From NCBI GenBank assembly GCA_021325365.1, contig JAJPHF010000151.1:1-29360 (forward strand): a DNA stretch of 29,360 nt. Direction: 5' to 3'. Below, in pieces: positions 1 through 7,625 of the stretch (within the stretch, counting starts at the first letter, position 1; the number at the start of each line of letters is the position of its first letter). The stretch is from Pseudomonadota bacterium. GTDB lineage: Bacteria > Chloroflexota > UBA6077 > JAJPHF01. The notes below the pieces were generated by a model. It had not been told where the DNA came from and searched no databases. It saw only the letters and a program-made list of their open reading frames with translations. A program made the position numbers and the translations under genes.

Positions 1-2639
1 ACCCGCTCCTGGTACGCCCGCACGGTGGAGAAGCGCGCGAAGTACTCGCGGATGAACGCCCCCGCCTCGGCGGTGGTCATGCCCAGGCGGCTCGCCAGCC
101 CGTAGTCGGAGATGCGGTAGAGCACGCCGAAGTTCACCGTCTTGGCGATGCGCCGCTGGTCGGGCGTCACGTCCTCCAGCGGCACGCCGAGGATGCGCTC
201 GGCCGTGGCCGCGTGGATGTCCTCGTGGTGCCGGAACGCCTCGACTAGCGCCGGCTCGCCCGTGACGTGGGCCAGGATGCGCAGCTCGATCTGGCTGTAG
301 TCGGCGCCGAGCAGCACGCAGACCGGCGGCGCCACGAATGCCTGCCGCACGCGCCGCCCCAGCTCCGTGCGGATGGGGATGTTCTGAAGGTTCGGGTCCG
401 ACGAGCTGATGCGGCCGGTCGCGGCGAGCGTCTGGTTGAACGACGTGTGGACCCGCCCGGTCTCAGGGTTGACCAGCAGCGGCAGCGCGTCCACGTACGT
501 GCCCTTCAGCTTCAAGAGCTGCCGCGCCCGCAGGATCAGGTTGATGATCGGATGACTGTCGCGCAGCTCGGCCAGCACCTGCACGTTCGTGGAGATGTGG
601 CCCGTCTTCGTGCGCTTGCCCGGCGGCGGCTTCAGGCCCAGCTTGCCGAACAGCACGTCGCTGAGCTGCGGCGGCGAGTTGATGTTGAACGGCCCGCCCG
701 CCAGGTCGTAGATCTCCTGCTCCAGCGTCTGGATCGCCCCGTACAGCTCGGTGCTGAGCCGCTGCAGGAACGGCACGTCGACCATGACGCCGTGCCGCTC
801 CATGACGGCCAGCACCGGCACCAGCGGCAGCTCCAGGTCGAAGTACAGCGCGCGGAGCGCGGCGGCGTCCAGGTCGCGCAGCAGCACCGGCACCAGCCGC
901 TCGATCAGCGTGACCTGCAAGCGCGCGTACTCGGCCGCCTCCGCGACGGGCACCTCGGCCATCGTGCGCGCCCGCTTGCCCTCGCCCAAGATCGTCTTGG
1001 CTGCCGGCACGTCGGCCTGGTCCAGCTTGGCCCAGGCCAGGTCGCGCAGCGTCTGGGCGCGCTGCGAGCTTTCCAGCAGGTAGGCGGCGAGCATCGTGTC
1101 GAAGCTCAGCCCCTCCACCGCCACGCCGTGGCGCGCGAGCACCACTAGCCCGAACTTCGCGTTGTGGGCGTGTTTCGGCAGCGTCTCGTCCGCCAGCACC
1201 GGGCGCAGGGCGGCCAGCGTCGGCTCGACGGCGAGCTGCGGCGGCGCGTCCTCGCCCACGTGGCCGAGCGGCACGTACCAGGCCCGCTCCGGACTGGTGG
1301 CGAACGCCAGCCCGACGAGATCGGCCCGCATGGCGTCCACGCCCGTCGTCTGCACCCCGAACGCGAAGCCCTGGCTCGCGCGCAGCTCCGCCGCCAGCGC
1401 GTCCAGCGCCTCCGTCGTCGTGACGAGGCCTTCCGGGGCCCTCACCCCCGGCCCCTCTCCCATAGGGAGAGGGGTGTCCTGGCCCTCTCCATGGTACCCA
1501 TCCCGAGCGCGCCCATTGGCCGAGGGGGAGCGCGGCGCGCTCCCCTCTCCCTCAGCCGGCGAGCGCGCGCCACTCCCCTCTCCCTCTGAGAGAGGGGCTG
1601 GGGGTGAGGGCACGCCCCCTTCCTCCCCAAACAGGCTCGCCTGCCGCGCCGCGCCGCGCCCCTCGCCCCCTGAGACAGCGACTGAGGGGGCAGGCGGACC
1701 ACTCCCCTCTCCCCCTGGGAGAGGGGCCGGGGGTGAGGGCGGCAGGCGGTCGATCAGGCTGCGGAAGCCCAGCTCATGGAACAGCGCCAGCGCCTTGCCA
1801 CGGTCGTAGCGGCTGAGCGCGCTGCCGGCCAGGTCGAGCTGCACCGGCAGGTCGCTCACGATCTGCGCCAGCCGCCGCGCCTCGCGCACCTGGTCGGCGT
1901 AGGGCGCCAACAGCTTCCGCTGCTTCTCGGGCAGGTCGTCCAGGTGAGCGTACAGGTTCGCCACGTCGCCGTACTCGGCGACCAACCGCGAGGCCGTCTT
2001 GTCGCCGATGCCGGGCACGCCGGGGATGTTGTCGGAGGTGTCGCCGCGCAGCGCCTTGTAGTCTACCAGCTGTGGGGGCGCGAAGCCGAAGCGCTCGCGC
2101 ACCGCCGCCTCGTCGTACATGACGGTGTCCGACAGGCCGCGGCGCGAGGTGAGCACGCGCACGTGCGGGCCGACGAGCTGCAGCGCGTCGAGGTCGCCCG
2201 TCAGGATGACGACCTCCAGCCCCTGCGCCACGGCTTGTTGCGACAGCGCGCCCAGCAGGTCGTCGGCCTCGTAGCCGTCCAGGCGGTAGATGCCCGCGCC
2301 GAAGGCCTCCAGCAGCTCGTACACGCGGTCGAACTGGTCGTGCAGGCCCTCGGCGGCCGGGCCGCGCGTGCCCTTGTAGTCGGCGTAAGCCTCGTGGCGG
2401 AACGTGGGCGCGGCCGTATCGAACGCGGCGGTCAGGTACTGAGGCTTCAGGTCGGCCAGGGCCTTCAGCAGCATCATGGCCACGCCGTAGACGGCGTTCA
2501 CCAGCTCGCCGCGCGGGCTGGTCAGCGGCTGCTGGAGCGCGTGGAAGCCGCGGTGGACCAGCGCGTTGCCGTCGAGCAGCAGCAGGCGGCCGCTCGGCGC
2601 CACGGCGGGGCCGCGGCCGGCGCCTTCGGATTCACTCAT
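1..2639 (-). CDS. polA: DNA polymerase I, 3' end beyond the window
   Basis: Repair and lagging-strand polymerase. The start codon overlaps the rimI stop (ATGAGTGA), so the two are probably coupled. 879 codons are visible. Residues about 15-295 form the 5'-nuclease domain (LLLLDGNALVHRGFHAL, AFDTAAPTFRHEAYADYKG, EADDLLG, ILTGDLDALQLV, DNIPGVPGIGDKT). Residues about 300-400 are an in-frame repeat insertion, free of stop codons in this frame. Next comes a degenerate 3'-5' exonuclease domain reading FAFGVQTTG where proofreading enzymes have FDTET, and NAKFGLVVL where they have KYD, so proofreading is predicted lost, as in Taq polymerase. The polymerase domain shows motif A (GADYSQIELRILAH) and the O helix (RRIAKTVNFGVLYRISDYGLA). 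The residue after the O-helix Tyr is Arg rather than the usual Gly. The coding sequence ends mid-domain at the window edge. Confidence 0.97.
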   Translation of the reverse strand, partial: MSESEGAGRGPAVAPSGRLLLLDGNALVHRGFHALQQPLTSPRGELVNAVYGVAMMLLKALADLKPQYLTAAFDTAAPTFRHEAYADYKGTRGPAAEGLHDQFDRVYELLEAFGAGIYRLDGYEADDLLGALSQQAVAQGLEVVILTGDLDALQLVGPHVRVLTSRRGLSDTVMYDEAAVRERFGFAPPQLVDYKALRGDTSDNIPGVPGIGDKTASRLVAEYGDVANLYAHLDDLPEKQRKLLAPYADQVREARRLAQIVSDLPVQLDLAGSALSRYDRGKALALFHELGFRSLIDRLPPSPPAPLPGGEGSGPPAPSVAVSGGEGRGAARQASLFGEEGGVPSPPAPLSEGEGSGARSPAEGEGSAPRSPSANGRARDGYHGEGQDTPLPMGEGPGVRAPEGLVTTTEALDALAAELRASQGFAFGVQTTGVDAMRADLVGLAFATSPERAWYVPLGHVGEDAPPQLAVEPTLAALRPVLADETLPKHAHNAKFGLVVLARHGVAVEGLSFDTMLAAYLLESSQRAQTLRDLAWAKLDQADVPAAKTILGEGKRARTMAEVPVAEAAEYARLQVTLIERLVPVLLRDLDAAALRALYFDLELPLVPVLAVMERHGVMVDVPFLQRLSTELYGAIQTLEQEIYDLAGGPFNINSPPQLSDVLFGKLGLKPPPGKRTKTGHISTNVQVLAELRDSHPIINLILRARQLLKLKGTYVDALPLLVNPETGRVHTSFNQTLAATGRISSSDPNLQNIPIRTELGRRVRQAFVAPPVCVLLGADYSQIELRILAHVTGEPALVEAFRHHEDIHAATAERILGVPLEDVTPDQRRIAKTVNFGVLYRISDYGLASRLGMTTAEAGAFIREYFARFSTVRAYQER
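1440..1741. repeat. Cluster of GC-rich palindromic repeats inserted in frame in polA
   Basis: Three copies of a palindromic unit lie in about 300 bp. Copy one has perfect 10-bp arms CCCCTCTCCC/GGGAGAGGGG at 1452-1474. Copy two has arms CCCCTCTC/GAGAGGGG at 1575-1597. Copy three has 10-bp arms at 1704-1726. Each is flanked on one side by a C-rich or GGGGGTGAGGGC-like stretch. In the polA frame they encode low-complexity Pro/Gly/Ser/Glu runs such as PSPPAPLSEGEGSG. The cluster falls exactly at the linker between the 5'-nuclease and exonuclease-like domains, where extra residues should be tolerated. The same unit is present in the DnaD-domain gene at 10721-10799. Confidence 0.9.
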
Positions 2640-3285
2640 CGCGGGCCAGCCGTTCGGCCAGCGCCCGACGGTTCGCGGCGAGCACTTCCTGGAAGTGGGG
2701 GGTGTCGATGTCCTCAGTCGTCATAATGTGAGCGTCCTCGCCGTTGTCGCTGTAGTAGCGGCGGCGCAGCCCCGTCTCGCGGAAGGTGTACTTGCGGTAG
2801 AGCGACTGGGCCACGTAGTTGCTCACGCGCACCTCCAGCGTGAGGCACAGCGCGTTCAGCTCGATCGCCTTGTCGATCAGCGAGGTCAGCAGCAGCTCGC
2901 CCAGGCCGCGCCCCTGGTACTCGGGCGCCACAGCGATCGTCGTGACGTGCGCCTCGTTCACCATCAGCCACAGCCCCGCGTAGCCCACCACGCGGCGCAT
3001 CTCGACCTCTTCGGCCGCCGTCAGCGTGGTGCCGGGCCGCAGCAGCCGGGTCAGGCGCGACAGCAGCCCCGCGCTCGTCCCCGCGCCCGCGCTGGCGCCG
3101 ACCTCGGCCGGATGGTCCACGTGCGCGTCGGCGTCGACGCGGCAGGCCACGATGTAATAGGCCGAGCGATTGTGCAGCTCGCTGCGATAGGAGTGGATCG
3201 GCCAGGGGATCGGATAGACGGCCCGGTCGATCGCGCTGATCGCCGGAATGTGCTCGGAGCGCATTTCCTCAATGGCAAAACGCAT
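2632..3285 (-). CDS. rimI: Ribosomal-protein-alanine N-acetyltransferase (RimI-like GNAT)
   Basis: A GNAT-fold acetyltransferase of 217 residues, probably acetylating the N-terminus of ribosomal protein S18. The N-terminal part (IEEMRSEHIPAISAIDRAVYPIPWP) and the acetyl-CoA loop VAPEYQGRGLGELLL (about residues 123-137), followed by TLEVRVSNYVAQSLYRKYTF, are typical RimI. It is longer than the usual 150-160 residues because of a roughly 45-residue Ala/Gly-rich insert at about residues 52-97 and a C-terminal extension. It sits between tsaB and polA, the common tsaE-tsaB-rimI order. The ATG is the first codon after the heptad repeat block. The exact substrate is inferred. Confidence 0.88.
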   Translation of the reverse strand: MRFAIEEMRSEHIPAISAIDRAVYPIPWPIHSYRSELHNRSAYYIVACRVDADAHVDHPAEVGASAGAGTSAGLLSRLTRLLRPGTTLTAAEEVEMRRVVGYAGLWLMVNEAHVTTIAVAPEYQGRGLGELLLTSLIDKAIELNALCLTLEVRVSNYVAQSLYRKYTFRETGLRRRYYSDNGEDAHIMTTEDIDTPHFQEVLAANRRALAERLARDE

Positions 3286-3288
3286 ATT

Positions 3289-3401
3289 AGCCGTCAGCCT
3301 TCAGCAATCAGCTATCAGCTACGATTTGTCAGTTCTCGCGGACCAGCCGCTAGCCGAAATCTCGGCACTGACGGCTGATTGCTGATCGCTGATCGCTATC
3401 C
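3289..3401. repeat. Inverted pair of heptanucleotide tandem arrays
   Basis: The left arm (3289-3323) is five 7-bp units: AGCCGTC, AGCCTTC, AGCAATC, AGCTATC, AGCTACG. The right arm (about 3366-3401) has the opposite orientation: GCTGATT, GCTGATC, GCTGATC, GCTATCC. TCAGCAATCAGC at 3302-3313 is the exact reverse complement of GCTGATTGCTGA at 3374-3385. The element fills the whole rimI-tsaB gap, and its right arm supplies the tsaB stop codon (TAG on the minus strand, 3396-3398). Similar arrays are at 7631-7779 and 21722-21756. Confidence 0.85.
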
Positions 3402-4073
3402 GAGATAAATCGCGTCCACCGTCGCCGGGTCGCTACCGCCCTCGGCGGCCAGGCGGCGCCAGGCCAGCTCGGCCAGGAACCCGGCCCGCCGCAGCGCCGC
3501 CGCCGGCGAGGCGACCTCGACGCCCGGCGCCCCGCCTACCGTATAGTCTGCCGCGCCAGGCCAGTCCGTCGCCAGTCGCGTCCGCGCGGCCGCGTCCAGG
3601 TCGCCCGTAAGGATGACGGGCGGCTGCAGCAGCGCCAGCAGCCCGTCCAGGTCCACGGCCTGGATGGGCTCGGCCTGCACCAGTCCGTCGCCCTGACGCT
3701 CGTAGAGCGCCGTGGCGTAGCGCCGCCGCCCGGCGTCCAGCGCCGGACGCACCGGGCGCCCCGCGGCCACGAACGGCGCCGCCAGCACGTCCAGCGTCGT
3801 CACCCCGACCAGCGGCAGCCGCCGCGCCGCCGCCAGCCCCTTCGCCAGCGCCAGCCCGACCCGCACGCCCGTGTACGACCCCGGCCCGATCGCCACGCCC
3901 ACGGCGGTCAGGTCGCCGGGACCGAGTCCCTGGTCCTGCAGCAGCCGCACGGCCATCGGCATGACCTGCTGCGAGTGGTTGCGCCCCGCGTACCACGTGG
4001 CCTCGGCCCGCAGCGTGCCGTCGTACAGCGCGACGCTGGCCAGCGCCGTGCTCGTGTCAAGCGCCAGCAGCAT
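3396..4073 (-). CDS. tsaB: tRNA threonylcarbamoyladenosine biosynthesis protein TsaB
   Basis: A member of the TsaD/Kae1-like ASKHA fold that acts as partner and scaffold of TsaD and TsaE in making t6A37 on ANN-decoding tRNAs. The 225 residues match the family. LLALDTSTALASVALYD at the N-terminus is the phosphate-1-like motif, NHSQQVMPM follows, and GPGSYTGVRVGLALAKGLA (about residues 63-81) is the family signature. The product ends in DAIYLG, close to the PLYLR-type ends of the family. The start overlaps the end of tsaE by 17 bp, implying coupled translation. The stop codon lies in a heptad-repeat arm. TsaD is not in the window. Confidence 0.95.
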   Translation of the reverse strand: MLLALDTSTALASVALYDGTLRAEATWYAGRNHSQQVMPMAVRLLQDQGLGPGDLTAVGVAIGPGSYTGVRVGLALAKGLAAARRLPLVGVTTLDVLAAPFVAAGRPVRPALDAGRRRYATALYERQGDGLVQAEPIQAVDLDGLLALLQPPVILTGDLDAAARTRLATDWPGAADYTVGGAPGVEVASPAAALRRAGFLAELAWRRLAAEGGSDPATVDAIYLG

Positions 4074-4515
4074 GTCGCAGCGCCTCGGCGAGTCGCGGGG
4101 CCACCAGCCGCGCGGTGATGCGCCGCGACTCCTCGCCCGTCAGCTCGAAGGTCAGCTCGTTCGCTCCCGCCCGCAGCTCCGCCGGCAACAGCGCCGGCCA
4201 CTCCACCGCGCACACCCCGTCGCCGTAGAAGTACTCCTCGAGCGTTTGCAGCGTCGCCGCGTCCAGCCGCTCCAGGCGGAAGAGGTCCAGGTGATACAGC
4301 GGCAGGCGACCCTGATACTCGTTCGCCAGGATGAACGACGGGCTAGTGACCGCACCCTCCACGCCCAGGCCGGCCGCCAGCCCCTGCACCAGGTGCGTCT
4401 TGCCGGCGCCGAACGGCCCGTCGAGCAGAAACACGTCGCCCGCCGCCACGACGGCCCCCAGCCGCCGCCCCAGCGCCACCGTCTCCTCGGGGCTCGCGCT
4501 CACCACCTCGATCAA
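4057..4515 (-). CDS. tsaE: tRNA threonylcarbamoyladenosine biosynthesis ATPase TsaE
   Basis: A P-loop ATPase of 152 residues needed for turnover of the TsaBD t6A complex. Walker A is GPFGAGKT at residues 33-40, followed by TSPSFILANEY, the YHLDLFRL motif and AVEWP, all in the TsaE order. The best start is a TTG one base after the thiL stop codon (TAAGTTG on the minus strand), with the G-rich end of thiL serving as ribosome binding site. A GTG lies a few codons downstream as an alternative. The 3' end overlaps tsaB by 17 bp. Confidence 0.94.
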   Translation of the reverse strand: MIEVVSASPEETVALGRRLGAVVAAGDVFLLDGPFGAGKTHLVQGLAAGLGVEGAVTSPSFILANEYQGRLPLYHLDLFRLERLDAATLQTLEEYFYGDGVCAVEWPALLPAELRAGANELTFELTGEESRRITARLVAPRLAEALRHAAGA

Positions 4516-4516
4516 C

Positions 4517-5602
4517 TTACCCCCGGAAATGCACGTAGCCGCCGCTGATCGGCAGCGGCGCGCCCCGCGCGTCGACCACCCGCACGCGCGGCCCCGCGGC
4601 CGGCGGCGCGACCAGCCGGCCGACCACCGTCAGTGGCGGCTCGCCCCGCGCCGCCAGCGCCGCCGCGGCCTCCGCCAGCACGGCGTCCGGGCCGGCGCAC
4701 AGCAGCTCGTAGTCCTCGCCGCCGCCCAGCGCTAGCGCCAGCGCGTCGTCGGGAAACAGCCGCGCGAGCGCCGGCGCGACCGGCACGCGCGGCGCCTCCA
4801 GCACCACGCCCACGGCGCTCGCGTCGGCCAGCCGCCGCGCGTCGCCCAGCAGGCCGTCGCTGAGGTCCATCGCACAGCGGACGCCCTGGGCGAGCAGCAC
4901 CGCCGCGGCGTCCACGCGGGGCGTGGGGCGCAGGTGCGCCCCGCGCAGCGCCTCGGCCGCCGGGAGATCGGGGCCTGCCGGCGCCGCGCGGGGCGTATCC
5001 CTCAGCGCGGCCCGCGCGGCGTCTTCCAGCAGCCGCAGGCCGCCCGCCGAGGCGCCCAGCTGGCCCGTCACCGCCACCGCGTCGCCCACTCGGCCAGTCG
5101 ACCGCTGAAGCAGCGGCGGCGGCGCGCCCGGCGCCGCGGGCGGCGTCTCGCCGACGACCGTCACGCTGATCGTCGCACATGGCGCGGCCACCGTGTCGCC
5201 GCCGACGAGCGCCGTGCCGTAGCGGGCGCCCACGTCGGCGAGCCCGCGGCCAAACTCCTCCACCGCGGCCACCGCCACGTCGCCCGGCACGCCGAGGCTC
5301 ACGACCGCGTAGCGGGGCCGCGCGCCCATCGCCGCCACGTCGCTGAGGTTCACGGCCAGGCTCTTCCAGCCCAGGTCGTACCAGCTCGTCGTGCGGAGCC
5401 GGAAGTGGACGTTCTCGATCAGGGCGTCGGTGGTGATGACGTTCCAGGTGTTCGGCGTCGGCGCCCACACCGCCGCGTCGTCGCCGATGCCCACCTTGAG
5501 CCCCGGCGCCAGCCCCGGGCTCGCGGGCCACGCCAGGGTGCCAGCCAGTCGCGCGATGAGCCCAAACTCGCCCAGCTCGGCGACGGAGGCGCCGCTGCCC
5601 AC
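4517..5602 (-). CDS. thiL: Thiamine-monophosphate kinase
   Basis: Phosphorylates thiamine monophosphate to thiamine diphosphate; PurM/SelD-type ATP-binding fold. The chosen GTG start (5602) gives 361 residues, beginning at the family N-terminus (VAELGEFGLIARL), and has a strong GGGGAGAGGGAG site about 5 nt upstream. The open frame extends further upstream without family similarity. Seen in order: IGDDAAVWAP, TTDALIENVHFRL, LAVNLSDVAAMGARP, LVGGDTVAA, AVTGQLGASAGGL, MDLSDGLLGD and GGGEDYELL, the conserved Mg/ATP-binding blocks of ThiL. It is the first gene of the minus-strand operon, with a promoter at 5669-5697. Confidence 0.95.
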   Translation of the reverse strand: MGSGASVAELGEFGLIARLAGTLAWPASPGLAPGLKVGIGDDAAVWAPTPNTWNVITTDALIENVHFRLRTTSWYDLGWKSLAVNLSDVAAMGARPRYAVVSLGVPGDVAVAAVEEFGRGLADVGARYGTALVGGDTVAAPCATISVTVVGETPPAAPGAPPPLLQRSTGRVGDAVAVTGQLGASAGGLRLLEDAARAALRDTPRAAPAGPDLPAAEALRGAHLRPTPRVDAAAVLLAQGVRCAMDLSDGLLGDARRLADASAVGVVLEAPRVPVAPALARLFPDDALALALGGGEDYELLCAGPDAVLAEAAAALAARGEPPLTVVGRLVAPPAAGPRVRVVDARGAPLPISGGYVHFRG

Positions 5603-5668
5603 CCTGGCTCCCTCTCCCCGCCGGCACGCGGCGTGCGGCCGGACGGCGATGCGGCTGCTGATACGGCT

Positions 5669-5697
5669 ATTGTACTCGTGCCGCCCGGCTAGACCAA
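5669..5697 (-). promoter_or_regulatory. Sigma70-type promoter of the thiL operon
   Basis: On the minus strand a -35 TTGGTC (5692-5697) is followed after exactly 17 bp by a -10 TACAAT (5669-5674). It lies about 60 bp ahead of the thiL GTG codon and reads into thiL-tsaE-tsaB-rimI-polA. Confidence 0.6.
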
Positions 5698-5704
5698 GCA
5701 GCAT

Positions 5705-5736
5705 GAAGCGGCCCCCGGAGCACCGAGGGCCGCTTC
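5705..5736 (-). terminator. Stem-loop after the surface protein gene
   Basis: A perfect 10-bp inverted repeat GAAGCGGCCC (5705-5714) / GGGCCGCTTC (5727-5736) with a 12-nt loop, 24 bp downstream of the stop codon of the minus-strand surface protein gene and just above the thiL promoter. There is no clear U-run on the minus strand, so it may be a weak or Rho-assisted terminator. Confidence 0.5.
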
Positions 5737-5760
5737 GGCTTTGCACGCGAGGGCGAGCCG

Positions 5761-6894
5761 CTAGGCGCGGCGGCGGCGGTAGAGCGCGACCGCGCCGACG
5801 GCCGCCAGGCCGCCGAGGACCAGCCCGAGGCTATCCGACTCGGGGATCACCGGCACCTCGGGGTACCGCGGCGGCGGCGCCGCGGCGCCCTGGAGCGGCT
5901 GGAGCTGACCCGTCGGCGGCAGCAGCGGCGCGGGCGCCGGCGGGATGAACTGCACGGGCGGCCGCGGCACCGCCGGGATCCCCACCTGCGGCACGGCGAA
6001 CGGCAGCGCCGGATTCGCTACGGGCGGCGCGACCGGCACGACCGCCCCGACGACCCCGCCCGCGACACCCGGGCCGAACGCGTTGCCGACGAGATCGGTG
6101 AAGTTCGCCGGCGTGACTCCCGTGGCCGGGGTGCCTGGCGTGACGAACCGTACGCGGAACTCGGCGCCCTGGAGCACGTCGCCGTTCGTGCGACCCTGGC
6201 AGACCGTCGGGCCGCCGACGGCTACCACCGCCGAGCAGGTGAACGTCGGGTTGTTGATCTGGCTCTCCGTCCCGACCGTCGTGGAGACGAAGATGAAGGG
6301 GTTGCTGCCCACGATGGTGCCGGCCGGGGCGATGGCGGTCACGTTGAACGTGAACGAGCTGACCTTAGTCGTGTTCCCCGACGGACCAACGGTAGGGTTG
6401 ATCGCGGCGCTAACGGTGCAGGTCTCGCCGACCAGCGGCGCGCACGGAACCCCCGGTGTTCCGGCGGGCACCGGCGTGGCCGCCGTGGCGATCGCCGTTA
6501 GCAGCGCGGCAGCCGTTGTCGTGGCGTTCGGCGTCGCCGTGTTCGTGCGGGTGGCGGTCGCCGAGGGCGTGAGCGTCGCCGTGCCGGTCGGGACGAGCGC
6601 CGTCTGCGTTGCCGCAATCGCGGTCTGGGTCGCCGGAAGGGCCAGTGCGGTCTGCGTCGCCGCCACCGCGGTGGCGGTGGCCCCGGCACCGGTGGGGGTC
6701 GGCGATTGCGTCGGGCTCGGCGTGGCCGTCGCGGTCAGTGTCGCGGTCGCCGTAGAGGTGTTGGTTGGCGTCTGCGCCCAACTCGAGCCCGCGCTCAGCA
6801 GCACTGCTGCCGCGGTCGCCAGGAGCGCCACGGCCACCTTGGCTCCCCAAGCGGAGGACCAGCTAGTCTCCTGCCACCGCCTCAACAAGCTCAT
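5761..6894 (-). CDS. Secreted Thr/Ala/Pro-rich surface protein with PESDSL-type C-terminal anchor
   Basis: 377 residues from an ATG with GGGGAGG about 10 nt upstream; a TTG two codons earlier is possible. Residues about 1-42 are a signal peptide (basic start, hydrophobic core, cleavage after SSWA). A low-complexity Thr/Ala stretch follows (about 43-140), with the repeated phrase ATQTAL, as in stalk regions of Chloroflexota exported proteins. A globular domain with two Cys pairs follows (PCAP...TCTV and FTCS...VCQG). The C-terminus is a Pro-rich linker, the motif PESDSL, a hydrophobic segment and RRRR. That tripartite tail resembles PEP-CTERM or sortase-like sorting signals. I do not recognise the globular domain. 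It is probably a cell-surface protein; ligand and role are unknown. Confidence 0.75.
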   Translation of the reverse strand: MSLLRRWQETSWSSAWGAKVAVALLATAAAVLLSAGSSWAQTPTNTSTATATLTATATPSPTQSPTPTGAGATATAVAATQTALALPATQTAIAATQTALVPTGTATLTPSATATRTNTATPNATTTAAALLTAIATAATPVPAGTPGVPCAPLVGETCTVSAAINPTVGPSGNTTKVSSFTFNVTAIAPAGTIVGSNPFIFVSTTVGTESQINNPTFTCSAVVAVGGPTVCQGRTNGDVLQGAEFRVRFVTPGTPATGVTPANFTDLVGNAFGPGVAGGVVGAVVPVAPPVANPALPFAVPQVGIPAVPRPPVQFIPPAPAPLLPPTGQLQPLQGAAAPPPRYPEVPVIPESDSLGLVLGGLAAVGAVALYRRRRA

Positions 6895-7126
6895 CTGCAA
6901 CGAGCCTCCCCGTCCTCACGTCGGCTTCCCGCCGCGTACTCTGGCTCTCAGTACTCGGACTTGACCTTGCGCGATTGCAGGCGCCGCCGCACCGGGCGCA
7001 GCCGGGCACGCGTGCCTACTGGATAGAACGATAAAGGCGCCAAAACGTTACACCCCCGCCGACAATCTTTCGCGCTCCTGCTCGCGGGGCGCGCGGCTCG
7101 CTCGGCCGCTCGCTCGCCCGGCCCTT

Positions 7127-7135
7127 TGCTATAAT
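7127..7135 (+). promoter_or_regulatory. Extended -10 promoter of rplI
   Basis: TTGCTATAAT contains a perfect TATAAT at 7130-7135 with TG one base upstream, which is an extended -10. No good -35 is seen. The predicted start near 7142 gives a leader of about 35 nt before the rplI ATG. The rest of the gap 6895-7126 shows only GC-rich sequence and one 12-bp palindrome (GGCACGCGTGCC, 7005-7016). Confidence 0.65.
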
Positions 7136-7175
7136 CCGACCACATCGACCGCTACTTACGAACGGATCAAGACCG

Positions 7176-7625
7176 ATGAAAGTCGTGCTCCGCGAAGACG
7201 TGAAGGGCCTGGGCGCCGTCGGCGACGTGAAGGACGTCGCGGACGGGTACGCCCGCAATTTCCTCATCCCGCGGCGGCTCGCCGCCCCGGCGACGCCTGG
7301 CGCGCTGAAGAACGTCGAGGCGCAGCGCGCGTCGTCGGCGAAGCGGCAGGCGCAGGCCGAGGCCGAGGCGCGCGCCCTGGCGGCCCGCCTGAACAACACC
7401 ACGCTCACGCTCAAGGCGCGCGTCGGCGGCCAGGACCGCCTCTACGGCTCCATCACCGCCAGCGACATCGCCACGGCGCTCGGCCAGGAGCTGGGCACCG
7501 CCTTCGACCGTCGCAAGCTGGTGCTCGACGAGCCGATCCGCGAGCTGGGCACCCACACGGTGCCCGTCCACCTCGCCCACGACATCACGGCCTCGCTCAC
7601 CGTGCGCGTCGAGGCGGAGGAGTAG
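7176..7625 (+). CDS. rplI: 50S ribosomal protein L9
   Basis: Component of the large ribosomal subunit that binds 23S rRNA near the L1 stalk. At 149 residues it has the normal length. The N-terminal domain MKVVLREDVKGLGAVGDVKDVADGYARNFLIP is canonical, followed by the long linking helix (Ala/Gln/Glu-rich, about residues 45-75) and the C-terminal domain containing LYGSITASDIATAL and HTVPVHLAHDI. It is first in the rplI-dnaB-DnaD-DnaC cluster. The gap to dnaB is occupied by a repeat element. Confidence 0.98.
   Translation: MKVVLREDVKGLGAVGDVKDVADGYARNFLIPRRLAAPATPGALKNVEAQRASSAKRQAQAEAEARALAARLNNTTLTLKARVGGQDRLYGSITASDIATALGQELGTAFDRRKLVLDEPIRELGTHTVPVHLAHDITASLTVRVEAEE

Noticed and set aside
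1096..1809. Plus-strand frame opposite polA
   Set aside because: Arg/Ser/Pro-rich shadow of polA and its repeats; no recognisable protein.
3289..3401. Heptad arrays considered as a CRISPR array
   Set aside because: Units are 7 bp with no spacers of uniform length and no cas genes nearby.
5945..6964. Long plus-strand open frame opposite the surface protein gene
   Set aside because: It is the antisense of a clear signal-peptide/anchor protein, of low complexity (Val/Ala/Gly), with no ribosome binding site or family motif. High GC gives long spurious frames.
7005..7016. Palindrome GGCACGCGTGCC as an operator
   Set aside because: A GC-rich 12-bp palindrome alone between divergent genes is weak evidence, and no regulator gene is nearby.
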